Below, piece by piece: positions 51,743-62,710 of a stretch of 64,000 bases of DNA. The number at the start of each line of letters is the position of its first letter. Position 1 is the stretch's first letter. Below the pieces are notes generated by a model. The model did not search any database, was not told where the DNA came from, and was given only the letters and a program-made list of their open reading frames with translations. The stretch comes from Maribacter thermophilus (GTDB lineage: Bacteria; Bacteroidota; Bacteroidia; Flavobacteriales; Flavobacteriaceae). The position numbers and the translations under genes were made by a program. Where the stretch lies: assembly GCF_001020565.1 (NCBI RefSeq), contig NZ_LDAS01000001.1, forward strand, positions 1,900,985-1,964,984, read 5' to 3'.

Positions 51743-53218
51743 TTAATACGCCTTGGCAAAAAGCACCCTTTTTGAAGAGCTTTTTCCCGTTACGATACAC
51801 TTACCTTCCTCATCTCTAGAATCTAGCGGAATGCACCTAATTGTGGCCTTTGTCTCTTGTTTAATAAGCTCTTCGGTTTCTGGTGTCCCATCCCAATGGG
51901 CAGAAATAAAACCTCCCTTTTCCTCTAAAACTTTTTTAAACTCATCGTATGTTTCAACTTCGGTAATGTGCTCTTTTCTATAGTCCAATGCTTTTTGATA
52001 GATATTCTTTTGAATATCTTCCAATAAAAATTCTATTTTAGAGATAACATCGTCCATTGGTACCGTTGTTTTCTCCAAAGTATCTCTTCTAGCGACTTCA
52101 AAAGTGCCATTTTCCATATCTCTTTTACCTATAGCCAACCTTATAGGTACCCCCTTGAGCTCATATTCGTTAAACTTAAAACCAGGTTTTTGCGTGTCCC
52201 TATCATCATATTTGACAGAAATACCTTTCTCCCTAAGTTCTTTTACAAAAGGCATAACTTTTTCAGAGATGGTCTCCAACTGTTCCAATCCTTTATAAAT
52301 AGGAACTATTACCACCTGTATTGGCGCCAATTTTGGAGGCAACACCAAACCATTGTCATCACTATGGGTCATTACCAGTGCCCCCATCAACCTAGTGGAA
52401 ACTCCCCATGAGGTTGCCCACACATATTCTTTTTGACCTTCTTTGTTTGCAAATTTCACATCAAAGGCTTTCGCGAAATTTTGTCCTAAAAAATGTGACG
52501 TACCCGCTTGCAAAGCTTTCCCATCTTGCATCAATGCCTCTATACAATAGGTTTCTACCGCTCCTGCAAAACGTTCGCTTTCGGTCTTAACCCCTTTAAT
52601 TACCGGCACGGCCATGTGATTCTGGGCAAAATCAGCATATACGTTCATCATTTGTTCCGCCTCCGCTATGGCTTCTTTTTCCGTAGCATGGGCCGTATGT
52701 CCTTCTTGCCATAGGAATTCGGCAGTTCTTAAAAACAACCTTGTACGCATTTCCCAACGCACAACATTGGCCCATTGGTTTATTAATAAAGGTAAATCTC
52801 TATACGATTGCACCCATTTTCTGTAAGTATCCCAAATAATGGTTTCAGAGGTAGGCCTTACAATTAGCTCTTCTTCCAATTTTGCCTCGGGATCCACGAT
52901 TATTCCGCTACCATCTTCTGCATTCTTTAACCTATAGTGGGTCACCACAGCACATTCTTTGGCAAACCCCTCTACATGACTTGCCTCTTTACTTAAATAT
53001 GATTTAGGTATAAAAAGAGGAAAGTAAGCATTCTCATGCCCTGTTTCCTTGAACATTTTATCCAATCCGGCCTGCATCTTCTCCCATATGGCAAAACCAT
53101 AGGGTTTAATTACCATGCAACCTCTTACACCAGAATTCTCGGCCAGATCTGCCTTTACCACCAGCTCGTTATACCACTTAGAATAGTCTTCGCTTCGTTT
53201 CGTTAATTTTTTACCCAT
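51743..53218 (-). CDS. proS: Prolyl-tRNA synthetase, archaeal/eukaryotic type
   Basis: ProS charges tRNA-Pro. At 491 residues it lacks the editing insertion of the bacterial-type enzyme. Class II motifs are [17 protein letters not shown] (motif 1 area), [28 protein letters not shown] in two parts near residue 120 with [24 protein letters not shown] as motif 2, and a motif 3 region near [20 protein letters not shown]. The C-terminal zinc-like domain ends in AKAY. A 6-bp hairpin (GCACAA/TTGTGC, 53232-53246) stands in the leader. Confidence 0.95.
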   Translation of the reverse strand: MGKKLTKRSEDYSKWYNELVVKADLAENSGVRGCMVIKPYGFAIWEKMQAGLDKMFKETGHENAYFPLFIPKSYLSKEASHVEGFAKECAVVTHYRLKNAEDGSGIIVDPEAKLEEELIVRPTSETIIWDTYRKWVQSYRDLPLLINQWANVVRWEMRTRLFLRTAEFLWQEGHTAHATEKEAIAEAEQMMNVYADFAQNHMAVPVIKGVKTESERFAGAVETYCIEALMQDGKALQAGTSHFLGQNFAKAFDVKFANKEGQKEYVWATSWGVSTRLMGALVMTHSDDNGLVLPPKLAPIQVVIVPIYKGLEQLETISEKVMPFVKELREKGISVKYDDRDTQKPGFKFNEYELKGVPIRLAIGKRDMENGTFEVARRDTLEKTTVPMDDVISKIEFLLEDIQKNIYQKALDYRKEHITEVETYDEFKKVLEEKGGFISAHWDGTPETEELIKQETKATIRCIPLDSRDEEGKCIVTGKSSSKRVLFAKAY

Positions 53219-53313
53219 TGTACGGAGTTTGGCACAAAACTTGTGCTTATTAAAGAAAATAATTCGGTAAAACTAGTTATTTTTAGTATGTTCAACAATA
53301 TAATTTTAGACCG

Positions 53314-54504
53314 ATGATATATTCTATACCCCACAAAAAGTATTTTTACCCTTCAGTGGTTGCCATATTGGCGTTATTGGTGGTTTCTTGCGGTTCTTAT
53401 CAACCCGTTTCCTATTACGATAACGACGGTATTTATTCCGATGGCCCCACAAGAATTGTTGAACGTAACCCACAAAGGCAAAACAACACGCAAATACAGG
53501 ATGAATCCAATACCTACTCAGAGTATTTTGGCCAAAAGGCCAATCAATATGATGAAATATTGGATAGCGAAATTTTTACGGATGTAGACTCTTATTCCAG
53601 TAATTACCAAAACGATAGTATTCCTCAAGATCAATTGACAGATTATTACGATAACCCAAACGACTATGAGGGTTATGGAGGTTGGGGAGACAACACTACC
53701 GATGTAAGCATCAATATTTACAACAATGGTTGGAACAACTGGGGTGGATATTACGGATGGGGATGGGGATGGAACACCCCATACTATGGTTACGGATGGG
53801 GATGGAACAACCCATGGAGATGGAACCGATGGAACAATTGGGGCTGGTCTGGCTATTATGGTTATGTAGGATACTATGGCAATATTTGGTATCCATCCTA
53901 CGGATGGGGCTACCCCTATTATGGCCGTAACTATGCATATTCACACAATAGAACTCGCCGTGGCTATTACAGCAACCGCATAACCTCCAACAACAGTGGT
54001 ATTGCCACTGCCTTAAGAGGAAGATCTAATGTATCAACTAGAGGCAATTCGCCTCGATACAGAAGTACGACTGCACGTACCTCTACAAACACCCGTTCTA
54101 CTTCGGCCCGTAGCAACTCTACAACCTATAGAAGAACAGTTGGCGTTGACCAGAACAAGGCATATAGGACAAGCAGAAGTACCAGAACAACCCCTAGATA
54201 CTACAGTTCTTCAAGATCAAATTCGTACAGAAGTGGATCGTCTACCACAACCGGCAGAACAAGTAGAACGGTAATACCAAGAACCTCTACCTACCGAAGC
54301 TCAAGCAGCACAAAAGGTAACACTTATAATAGTTCTGGACGTAGCTCTAGCAGTAGAAGTTATAGCTCTGGACGCAGTTCTAGCGGTAGAAGTTATAGTT
54401 CTGGACGCAGCTCTAGCAGCTCAAGGGGCTCTAGCGGTAGTGTAAGAAGTTCAAGTAGTAGCTCAAGATCCTCTTCCTCTGGAAGCCGTGGGCGAAGCAA
54501 TTAA
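53314..54504 (+). CDS. Low-complexity lipoprotein, Trp/Tyr/Gly/Asn-rich then Ser/Arg-rich
   Basis: The 396-residue protein has a signal with lipobox VVSC (Cys26). Residues 40-115 are acidic, residues about 125-205 are extremely rich in Trp, Tyr, Gly and Asn (repeats of WGWGW and YYGYGW), and the last 190 are Ser/Arg/Thr-rich with SSGRSYSSGRSS repeats. The charge switches from acidic to strongly basic. No catalytic domain is visible. It is probably a surface or periplasmic structural or adhesive protein; comparable proteins occur in flavobacteria without known role. Confidence 0.7.
   Translation: MIYSIPHKKYFYPSVVAILALLVVSCGSYQPVSYYDNDGIYSDGPTRIVERNPQRQNNTQIQDESNTYSEYFGQKANQYDEILDSEIFTDVDSYSSNYQNDSIPQDQLTDYYDNPNDYEGYGGWGDNTTDVSINIYNNGWNNWGGYYGWGWGWNTPYYGYGWGWNNPWRWNRWNNWGWSGYYGYVGYYGNIWYPSYGWGYPYYGRNYAYSHNRTRRGYYSNRITSNNSGIATALRGRSNVSTRGNSPRYRSTTARTSTNTRSTSARSNSTTYRRTVGVDQNKAYRTSRSTRTTPRYYSSSRSNSYRSGSSTTTGRTSRTVIPRTSTYRSSSSTKGNTYNSSGRSSSSRSYSSGRSSSGRSYSSGRSSSSSRGSSGSVRSSSSSSRSSSSGSRGRSN
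54331..54420 (+). repeat. 33-bp tandem repeats within the Ser/Arg-rich gene
   Basis: Units at 54331-54363, 54364-54396 and from 54397 (partial) differ at a few positions. Each encodes the 11-residue SSGRSSSSRSY or a near copy. They should allow copy-number change by slippage or recombination. Confidence 0.8.
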
Positions 54505-54541
54505 TCATTCTAGAATTTATTAAAGATTAAAGAAAAGACTA

Positions 54542-56047
54542 ATGAAAAGATATTTCACTTTCATCATGTTATCCCTATGTCTTATAGGCAACGCCCAAAA
54601 TATAAACGACATTCTTAGGTACGGAACGGAAAGCCTTCAGGGGACTGCTCGGTTTCAGGCTATGGGAGGTGCTTTTGGAGCACTGGGAGGAGACTTATCA
54701 TCCCTTAACATTAACCCGGCCGGATCTGCCGTATTCAACAATAGTTTAATTACAATATCTGCCACCAATTATTACAGGGACAACGATGCCGTGTATTTTG
54801 ACAGACTTAACAATACCACGGTAAACGATCTTGATATCAACCAAATTGGGGGAGCCTTTGTTTTTAAGAACACCAACGACAATTCTGATTGGAAAAAATT
54901 CACTCTTGCCTTTAATTATGATGTTGTAGAGAATTTCGACGATGAATTTTACGTCTCGGGCAACAGCAACCAAGGTATAGACAACTATTTTCTTAATTAT
55001 GCACAAGGTGTACCTTTTGGAGCCATCTTAAGACAAGAAGGCGAATATATAGAGAATGCCTATTTAGATATTGGAGCCACCCAAGGTTTTGGGGACCAAC
55101 AAGCTTTCTTAGGCTATTATGGAGGTATCATAGACCCTCTTGCAGCAGATGACGCCAACACAGATTACGTAAGTAATGCCAGTTACACTACGGTAAACCA
55201 GCAATTTTTAAGAAATACTACCGGATACAATAGTAAATTTACCTTAAATGCCGCTTCGCAGTATAAGGATAACCTTTACATAGGAGCTTCTTTAAACTTT
55301 CACAGTATTGTCTACGATCAATATGACGAGTTTACCGAAAATGGTTACGATTCTGGCTCTGCAATACAACGCACCACCTTTGACAACTTTTTACACTCCG
55401 AAGGAAATGGCTTCTCGTTCAGCATAGGAGCCATAGCAAAACTAAACGAATATGTGCGTTTGGGAGGAAGTTACCAATCTCCTACCTGGTATCGATTAAC
55501 GGATGATTTCTCTCAAAGGATCAACTCGGATTTGGCGGATGAAGATATAGGTTTTATCAATTTTAATGTCGTAAACCTTTTTGACACCTATACGATCAAA
55601 ACACCTGCAAAGGTAACAGGAAGCTTAGCCTTTGTTTTTGGCAAAAACGGACTTCTTAGTTTTGATTATGGTTATCAAGACTTTTCACAAGCTGAATTGC
55701 GCCCAAAAAACGATGCTAATTTTCAAAGTGTAAACGATCAAGTGTCCAGTGAATTAAGTGCCGTTTCTACCTTTAGATTGGGAGGTGAATACAGAATTGG
55801 CATGTTTAGCCTTAGAGGTGGCTACATATTTGAACAAAGCCCATATGCCAACGGAACCACGATTGATGACCTTAACGGAATATCAACAGGAGTTGGTTTT
55901 AATTTTGGCGGCAGTAGATTGGACCTTGCCATTAACAGAACCGAACAAGATGTAAACGAAAGCCTGTTCAACACCGGCATTACCACCCCAGCAATGGTCA
56001 ATAGGGTAAATACGAATGCCACACTTAGCTACACCATAAACTTTTAA
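54542..56047 (+). CDS. FadL/OmpP1-type outer-membrane transport protein
   Basis: The 501-residue protein has a signal peptide (ending GNAQ) and the hallmark N-terminal segment ILRYGTESLQGTARFQAMGGAFGALGGDLSSL in pieces from residue 24. It corresponds to the FadL hatch region with its NPAGSA motif. Many amphipathic strands follow, ending NATLSYTINF with a C-terminal Phe. The family takes up hydrophobic molecules such as fatty acids. It starts 37 bases after the low-complexity lipoprotein gene and may share its transcript. Confidence 0.88.
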   Translation: MKRYFTFIMLSLCLIGNAQNINDILRYGTESLQGTARFQAMGGAFGALGGDLSSLNINPAGSAVFNNSLITISATNYYRDNDAVYFDRLNNTTVNDLDINQIGGAFVFKNTNDNSDWKKFTLAFNYDVVENFDDEFYVSGNSNQGIDNYFLNYAQGVPFGAILRQEGEYIENAYLDIGATQGFGDQQAFLGYYGGIIDPLAADDANTDYVSNASYTTVNQQFLRNTTGYNSKFTLNAASQYKDNLYIGASLNFHSIVYDQYDEFTENGYDSGSAIQRTTFDNFLHSEGNGFSFSIGAIAKLNEYVRLGGSYQSPTWYRLTDDFSQRINSDLADEDIGFINFNVVNLFDTYTIKTPAKVTGSLAFVFGKNGLLSFDYGYQDFSQAELRPKNDANFQSVNDQVSSELSAVSTFRLGGEYRIGMFSLRGGYIFEQSPYANGTTIDDLNGISTGVGFNFGGSRLDLAINRTEQDVNESLFNTGITTPAMVNRVNTNATLSYTINF

Positions 56048-56070
56048 AAGAAAAAAGAATTGCAAAAAAA

Positions 56071-56097
56071 GGGGCGTTGTTCAACGCCCCTTTTTTT
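56071..56097. terminator. Bidirectional terminator
   Basis: GGGGCGTTG/CAACGCCCC 9-bp stem with a 2-base loop, A7 before and T7 after. It serves the FadL-like gene and the convergent T9SS gene. Confidence 0.9.
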
Positions 56098-57562
56098 ATC
56101 TCTTTAATGCAAAATGTGTCTTTCGTGTTTTGGCGACCAACACACCTGCTTCCTCTTCTTGATACTCAAAACGGAACCAGTAATCGGTAGACGGCATTTG
56201 CTTGCCATTATAGGTGCCGTCCCAACCTTCGGTAGCCCCCAATTGTTTCAACAATTTTCCGTAACGATCAAAAATATAAACGACCGGATCTGCCAAAGTT
56301 TCAATTCCCCTTACATTCCATTCATCATTAACTCCATCTGCATTCGGTGTAAAAAACTTTGGATAAGCGACTACCAAGAATTCTATAGGTTCGGTAGTAC
56401 CACAACCGTTTTTATCATTTATAATTACCGTATTAATACCTGGTGGAACATCTCTAAATACGGGGTCGTCCTGAAATACACCTCCATTGATAGCATATTC
56501 ATAATCACCGTTACCCACAACATTGAACTCAATATCGTTTCTATCGGGGTCCACCGATAAATTTGTATCTAAAATTGTAACAGGGTTGGTCGGATCCAAT
56601 TCGGGAACACCATAAAATGTGATTAGAATACCCCCTTCATCGGCAACGGTCGGTGGAGAACCAAGCCCTGTGGTTATCGTAGCAAAATACCTGCCCGAAT
56701 TAGGGCTCGCCACAACTAGTTCTGCACCATACGGACCAGAACCAACCAAGGTATCGTCTATAACCCCATCATCGTCATAATCTACCGTCCACTCTACACT
56801 GGCAATATCATTGCCTACAGGAGAGTTCAGTGCACTGAGCGTAATATCGGGGTCACCCTCACAAGCAGCAATATCAAAACCTAAAAACTCATCCCGTAAA
56901 GAACAGTCCAAGGCCGAGTTTTGATCCTCATCAACAGAACTCCCTGTAAAGGTCAACATAAAAGGTTCTGCCTCATCATCAAAATTAGTATTGAAATTAT
57001 TTATTAGGATAAAATAGATTTCACCCGGTTGTACATAAAGCCACTCATCATAGGTATTTTGACTTCCGATCAAGAAAGGCGCGCCTTCTTGTCCGCTTTC
57101 CGGATTCACCCCTATTCCTGTAAAGTTGGTATCGTTTACCTCATAATTACAACGTATGGGCTCCGATGTTCCGTCCCCAATGATAGAGCAGAAATTTTCT
57201 CCACTAGTTTCATCATAGGGGCCATAAACTGCAAAATCCCATTCAGCGGTAGGCGTACTATTGCCCCCGGACGGCAGTGCCTCTATATCAAAACCGACCT
57301 GCCCCCCGGTACCGGCCCTAAAAACATACCAAGCCGTGTTATTTTCTATGTTGGCAGAACTGATGCTTCCCTTTTCTAAACACCCTGATTGGGTAATAAC
57401 CTCAGGATCAAAATCCTCAATATCCCCTCCTCCATCGGCCAAGCCCATTATAGGCTGATCTGCACAAACAGGTATAGCAGTTCTACAATCTGGAGAATTT
57501 TGAGCATTAGCGTCCCATAAAAACAGGAACAGACAGCAGGTTACACAAAAAAGTGTTCGCAT
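56096..57562 (-). CDS. T9SS type B sorting-domain protein, paralog 1
   Basis: The 488-residue secreted protein has a signal peptide (ending DANAQ) and a cysteine-containing N-terminal domain (DCRTAIPVCADQP, AWYVFRAGTGGQVGFDIE). Ig-like beta repeats come next. The C-terminal gliding-motility/type B sorting domain (residues about 400-488) has FFTPNADGVNDEWNV, VYIFDRYGKLL, GWDGTYNGKQMPSTDYWF and a final HFALKR. That domain directs export by the type IX system and surface attachment. The next gene upstream is a paralog. Confidence 0.9.
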   Translation of the reverse strand: MRTLFCVTCCLFLFLWDANAQNSPDCRTAIPVCADQPIMGLADGGGDIEDFDPEVITQSGCLEKGSISSANIENNTAWYVFRAGTGGQVGFDIEALPSGGNSTPTAEWDFAVYGPYDETSGENFCSIIGDGTSEPIRCNYEVNDTNFTGIGVNPESGQEGAPFLIGSQNTYDEWLYVQPGEIYFILINNFNTNFDDEAEPFMLTFTGSSVDEDQNSALDCSLRDEFLGFDIAACEGDPDITLSALNSPVGNDIASVEWTVDYDDDGVIDDTLVGSGPYGAELVVASPNSGRYFATITTGLGSPPTVADEGGILITFYGVPELDPTNPVTILDTNLSVDPDRNDIEFNVVGNGDYEYAINGGVFQDDPVFRDVPPGINTVIINDKNGCGTTEPIEFLVVAYPKFFTPNADGVNDEWNVRGIETLADPVVYIFDRYGKLLKQLGATEGWDGTYNGKQMPSTDYWFRFEYQEEEAGVLVAKTRKTHFALKR

Positions 57563-57677
57563 AATTAAGTGGGGCTATTTATACTTTAACGTATATAATA
57601 ACTTTATTAGCGTCAGTTTAGTATCTTACAACGGATTTTTATGCACTTAATCGACAAACAACATACCTACACTGCCT

Positions 57678-59477
57678 TTATCGCTTGATACTGAAATGAC
57701 TATTGATATGTTTCGCTATTTTTGTTAGACCACTGGCGTCGGTATATGAAAGTTTAAACCAATAATCTGTAGACGGCATGGGCACCCCATTAAATGTACC
57801 GTCCCAACCAGGGCCATCTCCTCTCATTTGATATAATAATTTACCGTACCTATCATAAATGGTAACCACCGGATTTTCTATAACGCTAAGACCTTCCACC
57901 TTCCATGTATCATTTGCACCATCTCCGTTTGGAGTAAAAAACTTGGAAAAACCAACAATTACCAACTCCTCCATATCTATACCACATCCATTTAAATCGG
58001 CAACCGATACAGTATGTACGCCTGGAAGCAAATTATAGAACACAGGTTGCCCCTGTGGCATGCCATCATCCAATTGATATTCGTAATGTCCGTTTTCTTC
58101 CGTCAATATGATAACGGTATTATCATCATCCATATATTGAGTTTCTATATCTAATATAACCGGAGGTTTGGAAAAGACCACCGTCACCGAACGCTCCGTC
58201 ATACAACTGACACCACCTTGAGTATTGATAGCCATTAAAGAGTAGACACCTTCTTGATCAACGGTTATTTGAGAAGAGGTATCCCCTGTACTCCACATAT
58301 ATTCATATGCACTATTTGAATTTTCTTGTCCTATAGTCGCAAAAGGAGCATCTTCACATATATAAATTTCGGCAGAAAAATCTAATTGGGGAGTTTCTAT
58401 CCCATGAATCGTAAATGAATCCGAAACATCAAAACAGTTTGTGTTTTCAACAGAAGCGGTTCTAATATAAATCGTCTGCAAAGCCGTATTGGGCACATAG
58501 TTATCGGGCAAAGGATCAATACCGTTTATGGCATCGGACATAGTTTTATGAAATGTAACCCTAAAATCATCGGCATTCTGGCTCCCCAACGCTTCCTTTT
58601 TCTTTATTGATAAATCAAAAACGCTATCATCCAAACATACCCATTCATCACTCACAGCTTCGGTAACCGGCATTTTGGAAAAAGCTACCTGAACATCGCT
58701 AACAATATTAAAACCGGACGGTACCATTACCACCACTCTATACAGGGCAGAAACCGTAGGTTGTATAGTTGGGCCATTTTCCGAAAGAAGACGCTGATAG
58801 CCACTACCCGTATCCATATACCATTCGTAACCAATAGCATCCGTTGTAGCAGCATTAAGTTCTACCGCTTCCCCTTCACATACGGCCATTGGTGCCCCAA
58901 GTAGATTATTTATGATAGAGCAGTCTAAGGCAGTATACGGAAACTCGACAAAAATATTACCGGAAAACTGTATAGAGAATCCTGAATTGTTGTTACTGTA
59001 ATTATTGATGAACAAATAATATTCTTCACCAGACTCCACTTGTAGGTAATCATCATATTGAAAATTATCGACCCCCGTAGGGTCTTCCCCAAAACCGGTA
59101 TAAGTGTTATTGTCCGAATTATCAAAATAATTGCAACGCACGGGCTCCCCTAAATTATTGCAGTCATCGGTTTTGTAAAGGGCAAAATCCCAATCCTCAG
59201 AAACATCAAAACCTATATTGATCCCCAATTCACCACTCTCACCTGTCTTAAAACGATACCAAGCAGAATTGGATTCTATGGTTCCGGACCCCTGTTTTAT
59301 ACAGCCAGATATAGAGGCTCCGTTAAAATCATCTACACCATACCCATCTGTACCCTCATTTATAGGGGTATTATTACATATAGGAATAGCATTGGCACAA
59401 TCGGCAGAAACCTGGGCCACACCGATATAAATACCAAAAAAGAATGTAATTAAAAAAGCAACACTAAAACGTGTCAT
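57678..59477 (-). CDS. T9SS type B sorting-domain protein, paralog 2
   Basis: From the ATG at 59477 (MTRFSVAFLITFFFGIYIG, signal ending GVAQ) the product is 599 residues. The N-terminal domain (DCANAIPICNNTP, AWYRFKTGESGELGINI) and the C-terminal sorting domain (FFTPNGDGANDTWKV, YDRYGKLLYQM, HFSIKR) align with paralog 1. The centre is longer and has PKD/Ig-like stretches (YEYMWSTGDTSSQITV). Both are probably exposed at the cell surface. The ligand is unknown. Confidence 0.9.
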   Translation of the reverse strand: MTRFSVAFLITFFFGIYIGVAQVSADCANAIPICNNTPINEGTDGYGVDDFNGASISGCIKQGSGTIESNSAWYRFKTGESGELGINIGFDVSEDWDFALYKTDDCNNLGEPVRCNYFDNSDNNTYTGFGEDPTGVDNFQYDDYLQVESGEEYYLFINNYSNNNSGFSIQFSGNIFVEFPYTALDCSIINNLLGAPMAVCEGEAVELNAATTDAIGYEWYMDTGSGYQRLLSENGPTIQPTVSALYRVVVMVPSGFNIVSDVQVAFSKMPVTEAVSDEWVCLDDSVFDLSIKKKEALGSQNADDFRVTFHKTMSDAINGIDPLPDNYVPNTALQTIYIRTASVENTNCFDVSDSFTIHGIETPQLDFSAEIYICEDAPFATIGQENSNSAYEYMWSTGDTSSQITVDQEGVYSLMAINTQGGVSCMTERSVTVVFSKPPVILDIETQYMDDDNTVIILTEENGHYEYQLDDGMPQGQPVFYNLLPGVHTVSVADLNGCGIDMEELVIVGFSKFFTPNGDGANDTWKVEGLSVIENPVVTIYDRYGKLLYQMRGDGPGWDGTFNGVPMPSTDYWFKLSYTDASGLTKIAKHINSHFSIKR

Positions 59478-59582
59478 AAAGGATGTATGATTGATAAACG
59501 CAAAAATAATGGCCACTTGACCTTAACACTAATTTATGTTGTGTAACACCTAGGTAGTATTATAAAGTGCGATATAATGTAT

Positions 59583-59590
59583 ATCTTTGC
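59583..59590 (+). promoter_or_regulatory. folE -7 box TATCTTTG
   Basis: An exact TAnnTTTG match lies 22 bases before the folE ATG. No TTG lies at -33. Confidence 0.45.
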
Positions 59591-59612
59591 CCCTTGTTAA
59601 AGTTTATTTCAA

Positions 59613-60293
59613 ATGAAAATAGAGGGTACATTGGAAGAACAGTTTGAACAGATGGGAGAAGATCATATTTCTTCATCTGAAGATACTCCGTTAAGAAAGG
59701 ATGCATTTATCCTTAGTGATGACGAGAAAATGGAAAGAATCGAAAATAGTGTTCGAGACATTCTTTTGACCCTCGGCATGGATTTAGACGATGACAGCTT
59801 AAAAGGAACCCCTCACAGGGTAGCGAAGATGTATGTCAAAGAAATTTTTGGCGGATTAAATCCGGTTAAAAAACCAAAATCGTCCACTTTTGATAATAAG
59901 TATAAATATGGCGAAATGTTGGTAGAAAAGAACATCACCTTGTATTCTACCTGCGAGCATCACCTATTACCAATTGTTGGTCGTGCACATGTGGCCTATA
60001 TATCAAAAGGCTCAGTGGTAGGTCTTTCAAAAATGAACAGGATCGTTGACTATTATGCTAAAAGACCCCAAGTTCAAGAACGCCTTAACATACAAATTGT
60101 TAGAGAGCTACAAGAGGTCTTGGGAACAGAAGATGTGGCCTGTGTCATAGATGCAAAGCATCTTTGTGTAAACTCTAGGGGAATCCGTGATATAGAAAGT
60201 AGTACCGTTACTGCCGAATATGGAGGTAAATTTAAAGAGGAAGCCGTAAGAAACGAGTTCCTTGAATATATTAACATGGAAACTAAGTTTTAA
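59613..60293 (+). CDS. folE: GTP cyclohydrolase I
   Basis: FolE turns GTP into dihydroneopterin triphosphate, the first step of folate and pterin synthesis. The 226 residues include an acidic N-terminal extension of about 45. The core follows: [27 protein letters not shown], then [18 protein letters not shown] (zinc Cys and catalytic His) and [22 protein letters not shown]. The third zinc ligand lies in the segment before CVNSRGIRD. It shares a transcript with cysS, 14 bases downstream. Confidence 0.95.
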   Translation: MKIEGTLEEQFEQMGEDHISSSEDTPLRKDAFILSDDEKMERIENSVRDILLTLGMDLDDDSLKGTPHRVAKMYVKEIFGGLNPVKKPKSSTFDNKYKYGEMLVEKNITLYSTCEHHLLPIVGRAHVAYISKGSVVGLSKMNRIVDYYAKRPQVQERLNIQIVRELQEVLGTEDVACVIDAKHLCVNSRGIRDIESSTVTAEYGGKFKEEAVRNEFLEYINMETKF

Positions 60294-60307
60294 TCCTTTC
60301 CACGACA

Positions 60308-61786
60308 ATGCATCTGTACCAACAGCAAACGATCAAAATACACAATTCACTTACCGGCAAAAAAGAAGTATTCGTTCCCTTAAACGAAGGACATATTGGA
60401 ATGTATGTTTGTGGACCAACGGTTTACAGCAACGTCCATTTAGGCAATTGCCGAACCTTCATGTCCTTTGATATGATTTTTAGGTATTTCAAACACCTGG
60501 GGTACAATGTTCGTTATGTACGTAACATTACGGATGCAGGGCATTTGGTAGACGATGCAGAAGAAGGAGAGGACAAGATTGCAAAAAAAGCACGCTTAGA
60601 ACAATTAGAACCTATGGAAGTGGTACAGCGATACACTGTGGACTTTCATAATATTTTAGAGAAATTCAACTTTCTACCACCAAGTATCGAGCCTACGGCG
60701 ACCGGCCATATTATAGAGCAAATAGAAATTATAAAAGAAATTCTTGAAAAAGGTTTCGCTTATGAAAGAAATGGTTCTGTGTATTTTGATGTTGTCAAAT
60801 TCAACGAAAGCCATGAGTATGGTAAGCTTAGCGGTAGAAAATTAGAGGATATGATTGCCAATACTCGCGAATTGGCCGCTCAGGACGATAAAAAAAGCCC
60901 TCAAGATTTTGCCCTTTGGAAAAATGCCGAACCACAACATATAATGAGATGGCCCTCACCTTGGGGTGATGGCTTCCCTGGGTGGCACCTAGAATGTACC
61001 GCTATGAGTACAAAATACTTGGGAGAAACATTCGATATACATGGCGGTGGTATGGATCTAAAATTTCCGCATCACGAATGTGAGATCGCCCAAGCAGAAG
61101 CTTGCAACGGCCATTCTCCCGTTAGGTACTGGATGCATGCCAATATGCTTACCCTGAACGGTAAAAAGATGGCCAAGTCTACAGGCAACAGCATACTGCC
61201 GGGAGAAATATTCTCAGGTGAGAACGATATTCTAAGTAAGCCCTTTTCCCCATCTATGGTGCGATTCTTTATGATGCAGGCACACTACACTAGTATCTTG
61301 GATATTAGCAATGATGCCTTATTGGCATCGGAGAAAGGATTCAACAAGCTTATGGAAGCCATCGGCTCCATAAAATCTTTACCAGAAGGAAAAACGACTG
61401 ATTTTAATGTAACAGAATGGAAACAGGCATGTTATGATGCCATGAACGATGATTTTAACACTCCCATCTTAATCGCCAAACTGTTCGATGCCGTAAAACA
61501 CATCAACCTAATAAAAGAAGGCTCTGAAACCATCACTGCCAGCGACAAGGAATTGCTCATGCAAACAATGCACGACTTTACCTTTGATATACTAGGGCTG
61601 GAAAACAAACAAAGTTCCAATGTTGATTCAGAAAAACTTAGTGGTGTGGTAGAGCTCTTGATAGAACTACGTAAAGAAGCTAGGGAAAATAAAGATTTCG
61701 CTACCTCCGATAAAATAAGGGACCAATTGGCCGATCTGGGTATTCAGTTAAAAGACGGAAAAGAGGGAACTACCTATAGTCTATAA
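60308..61786 (+). CDS. cysS: Cysteinyl-tRNA synthetase
   Basis: CysS charges tRNA-Cys. The 492-residue class I enzyme has the zinc-binding [19 protein letters not shown], with HLGN as the HIGH motif, near residue 29. The second zinc site is [10 protein letters not shown] and [18 protein letters not shown] near 225, and the KMSKS equivalent KKMAKSTGN is near 285. A DALR tRNA-binding tail ends the protein. It is convergent with the AraC gene, whose stop is the next base. Confidence 0.96.
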   Translation: MHLYQQQTIKIHNSLTGKKEVFVPLNEGHIGMYVCGPTVYSNVHLGNCRTFMSFDMIFRYFKHLGYNVRYVRNITDAGHLVDDAEEGEDKIAKKARLEQLEPMEVVQRYTVDFHNILEKFNFLPPSIEPTATGHIIEQIEIIKEILEKGFAYERNGSVYFDVVKFNESHEYGKLSGRKLEDMIANTRELAAQDDKKSPQDFALWKNAEPQHIMRWPSPWGDGFPGWHLECTAMSTKYLGETFDIHGGGMDLKFPHHECEIAQAEACNGHSPVRYWMHANMLTLNGKKMAKSTGNSILPGEIFSGENDILSKPFSPSMVRFFMMQAHYTSILDISNDALLASEKGFNKLMEAIGSIKSLPEGKTTDFNVTEWKQACYDAMNDDFNTPILIAKLFDAVKHINLIKEGSETITASDKELLMQTMHDFTFDILGLENKQSSNVDSEKLSGVVELLIELRKEARENKDFATSDKIRDQLADLGIQLKDGKEGTTYSL

Positions 61787-62710
61787 TTATATTTGATATT
61801 TTATTTTTTTGATAGTCGCCTGGTATTCACCAGGTGACTGTTGCTGTCTGTTTTTAAAAACCCTATTAAAATAAGATCTGCTCTCAAACCCACACTGCAT
61901 GTACACATCTTTAATAGATAGGTCAGGGTTTTGCAATAGGCCTACGGCCAATTTAATGCGTTCGTTATTTATAAACTCGATAGGTGATACGCCCAGCTCT
62001 GTTTTAAATACCCTGTAAAAATGAGATGGACTCATATATGCCATTTTACTTAGGTCATCTACATGTAAAGGCTCGTACAAATGTTCTCTTATGTACCTAA
62101 TTACATGTGACAACCTATTCTCCCTATTGATCGACATTTGAGAAGTTGTATATATCTTACGCTCATTTGTCTGTAATATTCTAATAATCAGTTCACGTAA
62201 CATATTGTCAACAAAGAAATCTTTTGAAGGATGGTTTTCTGAAAAAAGAAAAAGGAGTCGCTGTAGTATTTGATATATACCTTGGTCGTTTACAAAATGA
62301 AAATTATAATCCATTAGGCTCCACTCCTTCTTATCGTCCTTAGCCATACTTTCGTTCATAAACCGTAAGACATTCTTGATTTTCTCTTCAGAAATAGCGA
62401 TTGCCAAGCAACGGGTGGGTTTTTTAGATTTCGCCTCCGGAAAATCTATATACATAGTTTCATTTGCAGGTAAGATCAAAGACTCTCCGGGCAAGTAATC
62501 AAAAGACTCATAATCTCTAAGGTGCATTACCTTTTTACCTTCTATCATACTGGTCAAAACCGGTTGATCAAACTGTAAAAGTACCCGTTCTGCCTCTTTG
62601 TGGGTCTCAAAAACATGCATTGCGGCATTTTTTAAAGTAAAAGAAGTCTGGTTTTCTACCATATTCTCTAGCCTTCTTTCTTTAAAAAAACTATCTGACA
62701 GCTTTAGCAT
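61787..62710 (-). CDS. AraC-family transcriptional regulator
   Basis: The 307-residue protein has a sensory N-terminal domain of the AraC_N type (FETHKEAERVLLQFDQPVLTSMIEGKKVMHL in pieces, DYLPGESLILPANE). Its C-terminal double helix-turn-helix (about 205-300) includes LSKMAYMSPSHFYRVFKTELGVSP and IKDVYMQCGFESRSYFNRVFK. It is divergent from the aldehyde dehydrogenase gene and is therefore a good candidate to control it. An ATG at 62662 is an alternative start. Confidence 0.9.
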   Translation of the reverse strand: MLKLSDSFFKERRLENMVENQTSFTLKNAAMHVFETHKEAERVLLQFDQPVLTSMIEGKKVMHLRDYESFDYLPGESLILPANETMYIDFPEAKSKKPTRCLAIAISEEKIKNVLRFMNESMAKDDKKEWSLMDYNFHFVNDQGIYQILQRLLFLFSENHPSKDFFVDNMLRELIIRILQTNERKIYTTSQMSINRENRLSHVIRYIREHLYEPLHVDDLSKMAYMSPSHFYRVFKTELGVSPIEFINNERIKLAVGLLQNPDLSIKDVYMQCGFESRSYFNRVFKNRQQQSPGEYQATIKKIKYQI

